A stretch of 64,000 nt of DNA, taken from NCBI RefSeq assembly GCF_002902945.1, contig NZ_CP026101.1, positions 1,426,001 to 1,490,000 of the forward strand, in the 5' to 3' direction. The translations under genes and the position numbers were made by a program. Below are positions 27,472 to 36,318 of this stretch, piece by piece. Source of the DNA: Paraburkholderia caribensis. Lineage in GTDB: Bacteria; Pseudomonadota; Gammaproteobacteria; Burkholderiales; Burkholderiaceae. The notes beneath the pieces were generated by a model. The model saw nothing but the letters and a program-made list of their open reading frames with translations. It did no database searches and was not told the origin of the DNA. Within the stretch, counting starts at the first letter, position 1; every line of letters starts with the position of its first letter.

Positions 27472-28299
27472 TCAGTCGCCTCGCAGCAGTTCGTTCAGGC
27501 CGACCTTCGCGCGCGTTTTGGCGTCGACCTTCTTGACGATCACCGCGCAATACAGGCTGTGCGAGCCGTCCTTCGACGGCAGGTTGCCCGCCACCACCAC
27601 CGAGCCCGCCGGAATGCGGCCATACGTGACTTCGCCCGTTTCGCGGTCGTAGATCTTGGTGCTCTGGCCGAGGTACACGCCCATCGAAATGACCGAGTTC
27701 TCTTCGACGATCACGCCTTCCACGACTTCCGAGCGCGCGCCGATGAAGCAGTTGTCTTCGATGATGACGGGGTTGGCCTGCAGCGGCTCCAGCACGCCGC
27801 CGATGCCCACGCCGCCCGACAGGTGCACGTTCTTGCCGATCTGCGCGCACGAACCGACGGTGGCCCACGTGTCGACCATCGTGCCTTCGTCGACGTAGGC
27901 GCCGATGTTGGTGTACGACGGCATCAGCACCACGTTCTTCGCAATGTACGAGCCGCGGCGCGCGATGGCGGGCGGCACGACGCGGAAGCCGCCGGCGGCG
28001 AAGTCTTCAGCCGTGTAGTTGGCGAACTTCGACGGCACCTTGTCGTAGAACTGCGAGTAGCCGCCAGCCGGCATCGGCGCGTTGTCTTCGAGGCGGAACG
28101 ACAGCAGCACGGCCTTCTTCAGCCACTGGTTGACGACCCAGTCGCCATCCTTCTTTTCGGCGACGCGCAGCGCGCCCTTATCGAGCTGCTCGATGGCATG
28201 CGCGACGGCTTCGCGCACGTCGGCGGGCGCGGCCTTCGGCGACAGGTCGGCGCGGTTGTCCCAGGCGGTATCGATGATCTGCTGAAGTTGTTGCGACAT
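27472..28299 (-). CDS. dapD: Tetrahydrodipicolinate N-succinyltransferase
   Basis: The 275-residue left-handed beta-helix enzyme transfers succinate from succinyl-CoA to tetrahydrodipicolinate. Hexapeptide repeats run from about residue 105 to 225 (RRGSYIAKNVVLMPSYTNIG, then GSCAQIGKNVHLSGGVGIGG and onward). The Met at 28299 matches the family start. It sits between dapC (upstream) and the ArsC-like gene on the minus strand. Confidence 0.96.
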   Translation of the reverse strand: MSQQLQQIIDTAWDNRADLSPKAAPADVREAVAHAIEQLDKGALRVAEKKDGDWVVNQWLKKAVLLSFRLEDNAPMPAGGYSQFYDKVPSKFANYTAEDFAAGGFRVVPPAIARRGSYIAKNVVLMPSYTNIGAYVDEGTMVDTWATVGSCAQIGKNVHLSGGVGIGGVLEPLQANPVIIEDNCFIGARSEVVEGVIVEENSVISMGVYLGQSTKIYDRETGEVTYGRIPAGSVVVAGNLPSKDGSHSLYCAVIVKKVDAKTRAKVGLNELLRGD

Positions 28300-28394
28300 G
28301 TTCGTGGTGCTCTTTCGAGAAGGTTGAAATCGGAAAGCGGGTGAGAGCGGAGCGCAACGGCGGCGCTCCATGCGGCCTGTGAGAAATGCCGGAT

Positions 28395-29612
28395 CTAGCT
28401 TTTCAGCGAGCGGCAGAACTCGACGATGCGCCGCGCGCCCTCCGTGCATTCGTCGACGCCCGCGACCAGGGCGAGGCGGACGAAATCGCGACCGGGGTTC
28501 GTGTCGTGCGCGGTGCGCGCGAGAAACGAGCCGGGCAGAACCGTCACATTATAGTCGGCGTACAGGCGGCGGGCGAACTCGTCGTCCGACAGGCCCGTGC
28601 GCGCGACGTTCGCCCACAGGTAGAACGCGGCGTCGGGCAGCCTGACGTCGAGCACGTCGGCGAGCATCGGCGTGACGGTCGAGAACTTCTGCACGTACAT
28701 TGCGCGGTTTTCGCGCACATGCGCTTCGTCGCTCCACGCAGCAATGCTCGCAGTTTGAAAGACCGTCGACAAGGCGGCGCCGTGATAAGTCCGGTATAGC
28801 AGGAACTGCTTGAGAATGGCCGCGTCGCCCGCGACGAAGCCCGAGCGCATGCCCGGCACGTTCGAGCGCTTGGACAGGCTCGACAGCATCACGAGCCGCT
28901 CGAAACCCCGGCCGAGCTTGTGCGCCGCTTCCAGACCGCCGAGCGGCGGACGCGCCTCGTCGAAATAGATCTCCGAGTAGCATTCGTCCGACGCGATCAC
29001 GAAGCCGTGACGGTCCGACAGTTCGAACAGCTCGCGCCAGTCGTCGAGCGTCAGCACGGCGCCCGTCGGGTTGCCCGGCGAGCAGACGTAGAGCAGCTGG
29101 GTGCGCGCCCAGACGTCGTCGGGAATGGCGGAGTAATCACACGCGAAGTTGCGGGCCGGGTCGCTGTTGGCGAAGTACGGCTGCGCGCCCGCCAGCAGCG
29201 CCGCGCCTTCGTAGATTTGATAGAACGGGTTCGGACAGAGTACGATCGCAGGCTCGCCGCGAGCGTTTTTCTTCGGGTCGATCACCGTCTGCGCCAGTGC
29301 GAACAGCGCCTCGCGCGAGCCGGACACGGGCAGCACCTGGGTGGCGGGGTCGACGTGCGGCAGGTTGTAGCGCTGTCCGACCCACTTCGCGATCGCTTCG
29401 CGCAGCGCCGGCGTGCCGAGCGTGAGCGGATAGGCTGCAAGACCGCCGAGCGAATCGATCACGGCTTGTTTGATCAGCTCGGGCGTCGGATGTTTCGGCT
29501 CGCCGATCCCGAAGCTGATGTGCGCGAGACTGGCGGGCGGCGTGACGTCCTTGAAGAGCAGGCGCAGCTTTTCGAAGGGATAGGACTGAAGGGAGTCGAG
29601 TAGCGGATTCAC
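28395..29612 (-). CDS. dapC: Succinyldiaminopimelate transaminase
   Basis: The 405-residue class I aminotransferase makes N-succinyl-LL-diaminopimelate. The PLP lysine is in SLSKRSNVPGMRSG, and YPLTLGTPALREAI and CSPGNPTGAVL are family motifs. The GTG at 29612 (MNPLLDSLQSYPFEKL) is chosen by homology; the open frame upstream to 29891 has no family similarity. No ribosome site is visible. dapD follows 95 bp downstream. Confidence 0.94.
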   Translation of the reverse strand: MNPLLDSLQSYPFEKLRLLFKDVTPPASLAHISFGIGEPKHPTPELIKQAVIDSLGGLAAYPLTLGTPALREAIAKWVGQRYNLPHVDPATQVLPVSGSREALFALAQTVIDPKKNARGEPAIVLCPNPFYQIYEGAALLAGAQPYFANSDPARNFACDYSAIPDDVWARTQLLYVCSPGNPTGAVLTLDDWRELFELSDRHGFVIASDECYSEIYFDEARPPLGGLEAAHKLGRGFERLVMLSSLSKRSNVPGMRSGFVAGDAAILKQFLLYRTYHGAALSTVFQTASIAAWSDEAHVRENRAMYVQKFSTVTPMLADVLDVRLPDAAFYLWANVARTGLSDDEFARRLYADYNVTVLPGSFLARTAHDTNPGRDFVRLALVAGVDECTEGARRIVEFCRSLKS

Positions 29613-30063
29613 TTGGCGGTTCGGCGTAGGTTCGGCGTGTTGCAGGACGGATTGTCGGACGGACACAGGCTGACACAGCGAAAGCGGCGCGCGGCGGACA
29701 CGATGCGCAAGGCCTCGGATGCGGCGGCATCGAAACGGCTGCGCGGCACCGGCGACGAGCGGTCGATTATAGCGTGTCGGCGGGCTGCGGCACGGCGCAT
29801 CGTCCATCTGGACAAGGCTTTGCGGCGCCGGCAACGAGATGGGCGCGACCGGCGCGGTGCGCCCGGCACACAGAAGAAAGCGGAGACACAATGCGGGCAG
29901 TCACCGGATGCAACGGTAACGGATTCAGCGGCAACGGCTGGCAGCGATCACGCGCCGCCTGCGGCAATCAGCAGTACAACAAGGGCAACAACGGCAACAA
30001 GGGCAACACGCAACGCAAGGCAGTCATGCAAGACACGCTGGGCGCCGGCGGGAGCGCCGCGCG
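29613..30063. other. Divergent region between dapC and the DMT transporter
   Basis: This 451-bp gap contains the candidate small ORF 29891-30067 on the plus strand and an ACAAGGGCAACAACGGCAAC-type repetitive stretch (29979-30010). No convincing sigma-70 promoter stands out. The rest shows nothing I can name. Confidence 0.4.
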
Positions 30064-30067
30064 ATGA
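29891..30067 (+). CDS. Candidate small Asn/Gly-rich ORF coupled to the transporter
   Basis: The 58-codon frame begins with ATG five bases after GGAG and ends in TGA that overlaps the transporter ATG as ATGA. Its product is rich in Asn, Gly, Gln and Lys (YNKGNNGNKGNTQ), not hydrophobic, with two Cys. It might be a real small protein, or a leader whose translation opens the transporter ribosome site. The repetitive composition and absence of a known family keep confidence low. Confidence 0.3.
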   Translation: MRAVTGCNGNGFSGNGWQRSRAACGNQQYNKGNNGNKGNTQRKAVMQDTLGAGGSAAR

Positions 30068-31041
30068 ATCTCTCGCTTCGCAACACTGTGGGCAACGCGT
30101 GGCCGACGCTCGCGATCATGCTGGGCGCGTCGGTGTGGGGCATGGTCTGGTATCCGCTGCGCATGCTGCACGCGCTGGGCGTGACGGGCACGGCCGCGAG
30201 CGCGCTGACGAGCGGCGCGGGATGCCTGTTCGTGCTGCTCGTGCGGCGCAGTGCGATCAAAACGATGCGCTGGCACTGGCTGCTCCCCGCGCTCGCGCTG
30301 TTCGCGGGCATCACCAATCTTGGCTTCGTGTGGGGCGCGATCCACGGCCAGGTGATGCGCGTGCTGCTGCTTTTCTATCTGACGCCGGCATGGACCGCGC
30401 TGTTCGCGCATTTCATCCTGCACGAGCGCCTGACGTGGGCGGGCGCGGGGCTCGCGGCGCTGTCGCTAGCGGGCGCGATGATGATGCTGTGGTCGCCGCA
30501 ACTCGGCATTCCCGTGCCCGGCAGCCTCGCCGAATGGGCGGGGCTCGCGGCGGGCATGTCCTTCGCGATGAGCAACGTGCTGATCCTCAAGACGAGCCGC
30601 GTGCTGCCCGGCATGAAGGCGGAGATGCGCACGGCCGTGATCTTCGGCGGCGCGGCGATCTTCGGCGGCTGCGCGTCGTTCTTCGAATCGATGCCCGCGC
30701 CGCCGGCGGGCGAGCACATCGGCATGGCCGTGTTTCTCGTGCTTGCCATCGGCTTCGTGCTCGCCACCAACAACATGCTCGTGCAATACGGACTCGCGCG
30801 CGTGCCTGCCAACCGGGCGTCGATCATCATGCTGTTCGAGATCGTCATTACGGCGCTAACGGCATGGCTGTTCGCGGGCGAAGTCCCTGGTCCGCGCGAA
30901 TGGGCGGGCGGCGCGTGCATCGTGCTGGCGTCGGCGCTGTCGAGCTGGGTGCATCGCGCGAAGGCTGCGGAGAAGACGGACACGGGCAAGGACGGAAACG
31001 CCGACGGCAACGGTAAGAATCGGCCACGCGCGATGGTATGA
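30064..31041 (+). CDS. EamA/DMT-family transporter
   Basis: The 325-residue protein has about ten hydrophobic segments in two EamA repeats (first repeat from LAIMLGASVWGMVWYPL; second repeat from WAGLAAGMSFAMSNVLILK), ending with a hydrophilic Lys/Gly/Asn tail. Such proteins export or import amino acids and other small metabolites across the inner membrane. Substrate cannot be assigned. The start overlaps the candidate small ORF; GGGAG is seven bases upstream. smc follows after 167 bp. Confidence 0.88.
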   Translation: MNLSLRNTVGNAWPTLAIMLGASVWGMVWYPLRMLHALGVTGTAASALTSGAGCLFVLLVRRSAIKTMRWHWLLPALALFAGITNLGFVWGAIHGQVMRVLLLFYLTPAWTALFAHFILHERLTWAGAGLAALSLAGAMMMLWSPQLGIPVPGSLAEWAGLAAGMSFAMSNVLILKTSRVLPGMKAEMRTAVIFGGAAIFGGCASFFESMPAPPAGEHIGMAVFLVLAIGFVLATNNMLVQYGLARVPANRASIIMLFEIVITALTAWLFAGEVPGPREWAGGACIVLASALSSWVHRAKAAEKTDTGKDGNADGNGKNRPRAMV

Positions 31042-31208
31042 TTGCCCCTCATTGGCCGGCGGTGCAGCGTAGGGCGCACCGCGGCGCCGGAATCGCAGCG
31101 GGCTCGCGCTACATCGTGCCGTCAGTCGGGGGGTGAACCTCGTGGCGGTTCGCACATGAACCCGCGCGTTCCGTTTCCATAAATTATTTCTCAAACAGCG
31201 AAATCGCC

Positions 31209-34200
31209 GTGCGTCTGACCTCGATCAAACTCGCTGGCTTCAAGTCATTCGTCGATCCCACGCATTTCCAGGTTCCGGGCCAGCTCGTCGGCGTGGTCGG
31301 TCCCAACGGTTGCGGCAAGTCCAACATCATCGATGCCGTGCGCTGGGTGCTCGGCGAATCGCGCGCCTCGGAGCTGCGCGGCGAATCGATGCAGGACGTG
31401 ATCTTCAACGGCTCGACGGCGCGCAAGCCGGGTAGCCGCGCCAGCGTCGAACTGGTGTTCGACAACGCCGACGGCCGCGCCGCCGGCCAGTGGGGCCAGT
31501 ATGCCGAAATCGCCGTCAAGCGCGTGCTGACGCGCGACGGTACGTCGAGCTACTACATCAACAATCTCCCCGCGCGCCGCCGCGACATCCAGGACATCTT
31601 CCTCGGCACGGGCCTCGGGCCGCGTGCGTACGCGATCATCGGGCAGGGCATGATCGCGCGGATCATCGAGGCGAAGCCCGAAGAACTGCGCGTGTTCCTC
31701 GAAGAAGCCGCGGGTGTGTCGAAGTACAAGGAACGCCGCCGCGAAACCGAGAACCGTCTGCACGACACGCGCGAGAATCTGACGCGCGTCGAAGATATCG
31801 TCCGCGAGTTGACGGCGAATCTGGAAAAGCTCGAAGCGCAGGCTGTCGTCGCGACGAAGTACAAGCAACTGCAGGCCGAAGGCGAAGAGAAGCAGCGCCT
31901 GTTGTGGCTGCTGCGCAAGAACGAAGCGGGCACCGAGCAGGACAGGCAGAAACGCGCGATCGAACAGGCGCAGATCGACCTCGAAGCGCAAACGGCGAAG
32001 CTGCGCGAAGTCGAAGCGCAGCTCGAAACGCTGCGCGTCGCGCATTATTCGGCCAGCGACGCGATGCAGGGCGCACAGGGCGCGCTGTACGAAGCGAACG
32101 CCGAAGTGAGCCGTCTCGAAGCCGAAATCAAGTTCATCGTCGAATCGCGCAACCGCGTGCAGGCGCAGATCGCCGCGCTGACGGCGCAGCGCGAGCAGTG
32201 GCTCGCGCAGGCACAGAAGGCCCAGGACGATCTCGAAGACGCCGAAATCCAGCTCGGCGAAGGCGAAGAGAAGGCGGTGATCGCCGAAGAGACGGCGGCC
32301 GCGAAGCACGACGCGATGCCCGCGCTCGAAGCGCGCTGGCGCGATGCGCAGGCGCAACTGAATGAAGAGCGCGCGGGCATTGCGCAGACCGAGCAGGCGC
32401 TCAAGCTCGAAGCCGCGCACCAGCGCAACGCCGACCAGCAGTTGCAGCAGTTGCAGCAGCGGCAGGAACGTCTGAAGACGGAAGCGGGCGGGCTCGACGC
32501 ACCCGACGAGGCGCAGCTCGAAGAACTGCGCATGCAGCTTGCCGAGCACGAAGAGATTCTGAGCGAAGCGCAAGCGCGTCTCGCCGATGCGCAGGACACG
32601 CTGCCGCGTCTGGACGGCGAGCGCCGCGCCGCGCAGGAACGCGTGCAGGCGGAGAGCGCGCAGATCCATCAGCTCGAAGCACGTCTGGGCGCGCTGCGCC
32701 AGTTGCAGGAAAACGTGCAGACGGAAGGCAAGATCCAGCCGTGGCTCGACAAGCACGAGTTGGGCGCGCTGCCGCGTCTGTGGAAGAAGCTGCATGTCGA
32801 AGCCGGTTGGGAAACGGCGCTCGAATCCGTGCTGCGCGAGCGTCTTGCCGCGGTCGAAGTGTCGAATCTCGACTGGGTGAAACACTTCGTCAGCGACGCG
32901 CCGCCCGCCAAGCTCGCGTTCTACGCGCCGCCCGCGGCCGGTCAGCCGGTGGCGGCGCCGGCGTCGCTGCGGCCGTTGCTTTCCCTGGTGCGCATCGACG
33001 ACGCTGGCATCCGCGCGGTGCTCAACGATTGGCTCGGCAATGCGTTCATCGCCGACGATCTGCCCCAGGCGCTGTCGATGCGCGCGCAATTGCCGGAAGG
33101 CGGCGCGTTCGTCGTGAAGGCCGGGCACGTGGTGACGCGCGTCGGCGTGCAACTGTACGCGGCGGATTCCGAGCAGGCAGGCATGCTCGCGCGTCAGCAG
33201 GAAATCGAAAACCTGACGCGCCAGGTGCGCGCGCAGGCGCTGCTCGCCGAAGAGGCGAAGGCGGCCGCGATTCGCGCGGAAGCCGCGCATACGCAGGCAT
33301 CGAACGCGTTGACGGAAGTGCGCCAGCAGGCCGAGCGCGCGACCCAGCGCGTGCACGCGCTGCAGATGGACGTGCTCAAGCTCACGCAGGCGCACGAACG
33401 CTACACGCAGCGCAGCACGCAGATCAGCGAGGAGCTCGAAGAGATCACCGCGCAGATCGACGAGCAACGCGCGTTGCGTGCCGAATCGGAGGCGAACTTC
33501 GAGCGTCACGACAGCGAACTCGCGCAATTGCAGGCGCGTTTCGAAGACAACCAGCTCGCGTTCGAATCACTCGACGAAGAACTCGGCAACGCGCGCAACG
33601 AAGCACGCGATCTCGACCGTGCCGCCACCGATGCACGCTTTGCCGCGCGCAACTCGGCGAACCGTATCGACGAGCTCAAGCGCAGCATCCAGGTCGCGCA
33701 CGAGCAGAGCGAGCGCGTCGCCGGTTCGCTCGAAGACGCGCGCGCCGAGCTCGAAACCATCAACGAGCAGACGGCGCACACCGGCTTGCAGGACGCGCTC
33801 GAAATCCGCCGCACGAAGGAAGAGGCGCTGCACGCGGCGCGTCTCGAACTCGACGATCTGACGGCGAAGCTGCGTGCGTCGGACGAACTGCGTCTGACTA
33901 CCGAGCGCGCATTGCAGCCGTTGCGCGACCGCATCACCGAATTGCAGTTGAAGGAGCAGGCGGCACGCCTGAACGCCGAGCAGTTCATCGAGCAGCTGAC
34001 GGCGGCGGGTGTCGACGAAGCCGATTTGCAGGCGAAGCTCACGCCGGACATGAAGCCGTCGTACCTGCAGGGCGAAGTCACGCGCATCAACAACGCGATC
34101 ACCGCGCTCGGGCCCGTCAACATGGCCGCGCTCGACGAGCTGAAGGCGGCGTCCGAACGCAAGACTTTCCTCGACGCGCAATCGGCCGACCTGACCAACG

Positions 34201-34727
34201 CAATCGAAACGCTCGAAGACGCGATCCGCAAGATCGACCAGGAAACGCGCACGCTGTTGCAAGGCACGTTCGACCAGGTGAACCATCATTTCGGCGAGCT
34301 GTTCCCGCGTCTCTTCGGCGGCGGCCAGGCGAAACTCATCATGACGGGCGACGAGATTCTCGACGCCGGCGTGCAGGTGATGGCGCAGCCGCCGGGCAAG
34401 AAGAACTCGACGATTCACCTGCTGTCGGGCGGTGAAAAGGCGCTGACGGCGACGGCTCTCGTGTTCGCGATGTTCCAGCTGAATCCGGCGCCGTTCTGTC
34501 TGCTGGACGAAGTGGACGCGCCGCTCGACGACGCTAACACCGAACGTTTCGCGAATCTCGTGCGTGCGATGTCGGAGAAGACGCAGTTCCTGTTCATTTC
34601 CCACAACAAGATCGCGATGGAAATGGCGCAGCAACTGATCGGGGTGACGATGCAGGAGCAGGGCGTCTCGAGGATCGTGGCCGTCGACATGGAAACGGCT
34701 GCGGGATTTGTCCAGAATATCGTTTAA
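31209..34727 (+). CDS. smc: Chromosome segregation protein SMC
   Basis: The 1172-residue protein has the full SMC layout. Walker A GPNGCGKS is at 31-38, then a coiled coil to about 500, a hinge about 510-660 (LDKHELGALPRLWKKLHVEAG), a second coiled coil, and the ABC signature LLSGGEKAL near 1072 with Walker B FCLLDEVDAPLDDAN. It compacts and segregates the chromosome with ScpA/ScpB. The start is GTG (MRLTSIKLAGFKSF), with no visible ribosome site. zipA follows. Confidence 0.97.
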   Translation: MRLTSIKLAGFKSFVDPTHFQVPGQLVGVVGPNGCGKSNIIDAVRWVLGESRASELRGESMQDVIFNGSTARKPGSRASVELVFDNADGRAAGQWGQYAEIAVKRVLTRDGTSSYYINNLPARRRDIQDIFLGTGLGPRAYAIIGQGMIARIIEAKPEELRVFLEEAAGVSKYKERRRETENRLHDTRENLTRVEDIVRELTANLEKLEAQAVVATKYKQLQAEGEEKQRLLWLLRKNEAGTEQDRQKRAIEQAQIDLEAQTAKLREVEAQLETLRVAHYSASDAMQGAQGALYEANAEVSRLEAEIKFIVESRNRVQAQIAALTAQREQWLAQAQKAQDDLEDAEIQLGEGEEKAVIAEETAAAKHDAMPALEARWRDAQAQLNEERAGIAQTEQALKLEAAHQRNADQQLQQLQQRQERLKTEAGGLDAPDEAQLEELRMQLAEHEEILSEAQARLADAQDTLPRLDGERRAAQERVQAESAQIHQLEARLGALRQLQENVQTEGKIQPWLDKHELGALPRLWKKLHVEAGWETALESVLRERLAAVEVSNLDWVKHFVSDAPPAKLAFYAPPAAGQPVAAPASLRPLLSLVRIDDAGIRAVLNDWLGNAFIADDLPQALSMRAQLPEGGAFVVKAGHVVTRVGVQLYAADSEQAGMLARQQEIENLTRQVRAQALLAEEAKAAAIRAEAAHTQASNALTEVRQQAERATQRVHALQMDVLKLTQAHERYTQRSTQISEELEEITAQIDEQRALRAESEANFERHDSELAQLQARFEDNQLAFESLDEELGNARNEARDLDRAATDARFAARNSANRIDELKRSIQVAHEQSERVAGSLEDARAELETINEQTAHTGLQDALEIRRTKEEALHAARLELDDLTAKLRASDELRLTTERALQPLRDRITELQLKEQAARLNAEQFIEQLTAAGVDEADLQAKLTPDMKPSYLQGEVTRINNAITALGPVNMAALDELKAASERKTFLDAQSADLTNAIETLEDAIRKIDQETRTLLQGTFDQVNHHFGELFPRLFGGGQAKLIMTGDEILDAGVQVMAQPPGKKNSTIHLLSGGEKALTATALVFAMFQLNPAPFCLLDEVDAPLDDANTERFANLVRAMSEKTQFLFISHNKIAMEMAQQLIGVTMQEQGVSRIVAVDMETAAGFVQNIV

Positions 34728-34732
34728 ACGTC

Positions 34733-34762
34733 CACCCGCGCGTCGCTTCGGCTGCGCGGGTG
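34733..34762 (+). other. Hairpin between smc and zipA without U-tract
   Basis: CACCCGCGC (34733-34741) pairs with GCGCGGGTG (34754-34762) around a 12-base loop. No T-run follows, so it is more likely a processing or stability element than a terminator. Confidence 0.4.
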
Positions 34763-34897
34763 TTGCTGAAACAGAACTCTGAATACGCTGCGCGTCTGTG
34801 CCCGCAGCGGCGGCGCGTGTCACTTACGGTGTCACCTGCCAGCCGCGCGAACCTGGCGCTGCGCGCAACGACGAAAAGAATTGCAGATGGAGCGTGC

Positions 34898-36136
34898 ATG
34901 GACGAGTTGACACTCGGATTGATTGGCGCGGGCGCCGTGGTGGTCGGGGGAGTGGTGGTCTACAACGCGTGGCAGGGTGCGAAGGTGCGCCGCAGGATGC
35001 CGCGGCCGATGCCCGCCGATGCGGCGGACCCGCTCGTCCGGGACGACCAGGTCGAGCAAAGCCCGTTCATCGAGCCGGCGCGCCCGACGACGCGCCGCGA
35101 ATCCGCCGCGGGCGAGCCGGCGGAAGCCGCGCGCGTCGAGCCGACTTTCGGCGGCGCCGCGCCGCTCGACACGCCAGCGGACATTCAGGCAGAGAACACC
35201 TCGCCGAACGGTTTTCCCGAGGATGAAGAAGCCGCTCAGCCGGCTGCCGAAGTGCAGGCCGACGACGAGCGCAACGAGCCGATTTTGCCCGCTGCCACGA
35301 CGATTTCGTCGGCGCCGCCCGCGATCGTCGATCGGCGTATCGACTGTATCGTGCCGATCAGGCTGTCGTCTCCCGTGGCGGGCGACAAGGTGCTGCCGCT
35401 CGCGCAGCGTCTGCGCCGCGCGGGCAGCAAGCCGGTGCACATCGAGGGCAAACCGGAAGGCGGCGGCGCGTGGGAACTTCTGCAAAACGGCGTGCGCTAC
35501 GAAGACCTGCGCGCGGCTGCGCAGCTTGCGAATCGCAGCGGCCCGCTCAACGAACTGGAGTTTTCCGAGTTCGTTACGGGTGTCCAGCAATTCGCCGATG
35601 CGCTCGACGCATCGCCGGAGTTTCCGGACATGATGGAAACGGTGTCGATGGCGCGCGAGCTCGACGGCTTTGCTGCGCAATGCGACGCGCAACTGTCGAT
35701 CAACGTGCTGTCCGACGGCGCGCCGTGGTCGGCGAACTACGTGCAGGCCGTCGCGTCGCAGGACGGGCTGCTGCTGTCGCGCGACGGCACGCGCTTCGTC
35801 AAGCTCGACGTGAAGCAAAGCCCGGTGTTCATGCTGCAGTTCGGCGACACCAACTTCCTGCGCGACGACCTCACGTACAAAGGCGGCCAGATGATCACGC
35901 TGGTGCTCGACGTGCCCGTCGCCGACGAAGACATCCTGCCGTTCCGCCTGATGTGCGATTACGCGAAGTCGCTGGCCGAGCGCATCGGCGGGCGCGTGGT
36001 CGACGATGGCCGGCGGCCGCTGCCGGAGAGTGCGCTGCTCGCGATCGAGCAACAGTTGATGACGCTTTACGCGAAGCTCGAGCAGGCGGGGATTCCCGCT
36101 GGCTCGCCAGCAACGCGGCGACTGTTCAGCCAGTAA
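34898..36136 (+). CDS. zipA: Cell division protein ZipA-like, FtsZ-binding C-terminus
   Basis: The 412-residue protein begins with one membrane segment (LTLGLIGAGAVVVGGVVVYNAW), then an acidic, Pro/Ala-rich linker to about residue 130, then a ZipA C-terminal FtsZ-binding domain containing FMLQFGDTNFLRDD and PFRLMCDYAKSLAERIGG. ZipA anchors the Z-ring to the inner membrane. GATGGAGCG precedes the ATG at 34898. The smc-zipA-ligA grouping is usual in Burkholderia relatives; here a hydrolase gene on the other strand intervenes before ligA. Confidence 0.9.
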   Translation: MDELTLGLIGAGAVVVGGVVVYNAWQGAKVRRRMPRPMPADAADPLVRDDQVEQSPFIEPARPTTRRESAAGEPAEAARVEPTFGGAAPLDTPADIQAENTSPNGFPEDEEAAQPAAEVQADDERNEPILPAATTISSAPPAIVDRRIDCIVPIRLSSPVAGDKVLPLAQRLRRAGSKPVHIEGKPEGGGAWELLQNGVRYEDLRAAAQLANRSGPLNELEFSEFVTGVQQFADALDASPEFPDMMETVSMARELDGFAAQCDAQLSINVLSDGAPWSANYVQAVASQDGLLLSRDGTRFVKLDVKQSPVFMLQFGDTNFLRDDLTYKGGQMITLVLDVPVADEDILPFRLMCDYAKSLAERIGGRVVDDGRRPLPESALLAIEQQLMTLYAKLEQAGIPAGSPATRRLFSQ

Positions 36137-36156
36137 GCCTGCAACACAGGTTACGC

Positions 36157-36170
36157 GACGAAGCTTCGTC
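36157..36170. repeat. 14-bp palindrome after zipA
   Basis: GACGAAGCTTCGTC is a perfect palindrome 20 bp beyond the zipA stop. No T-run follows. Confidence 0.5.
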
Positions 36171-36176
36171 TTCGCC

Positions 36177-36221
36177 GGGCCAACAACAGGGCCAACAACG
36201 GGGCCAACAACAGGGCCAACA
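36177..36221 (+). repeat. 12-bp tandem repeat array
   Basis: GGGCCAACAACA is repeated three times with one base change (36177-36188, 36189-36200, 36201-36212) plus a partial fourth copy. It lies between the zipA stop and its terminator and is not in a recognised gene. Confidence 0.85.
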
Positions 36222-36228
36222 CCCGGAC

Positions 36229-36270
36229 AAACCGCCTGTCGCGCGCCGCCGCTTCAGGCGGTTTTCATTT
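36229..36270 (+). terminator. Terminator of smc-zipA
   Basis: AAACCGCCTG (36229-36238) pairs with CAGGCGGTTT (36255-36264) around a 16-base loop, followed by T-rich TTTCATTT. It lies between the convergent zipA and hydrolase genes. Confidence 0.65.
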
Positions 36271-36318
36271 GAATCTCGCCTTTCGCACAGGTGCTTGCAG
36301 CGCACACTGCGGCAGGCC

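Noticed and set aside
34733..34762. Hairpin after smc as a terminator
   Set aside because: There is no U-tract and zipA follows in the usual smc-zipA arrangement, so read-through is expected.
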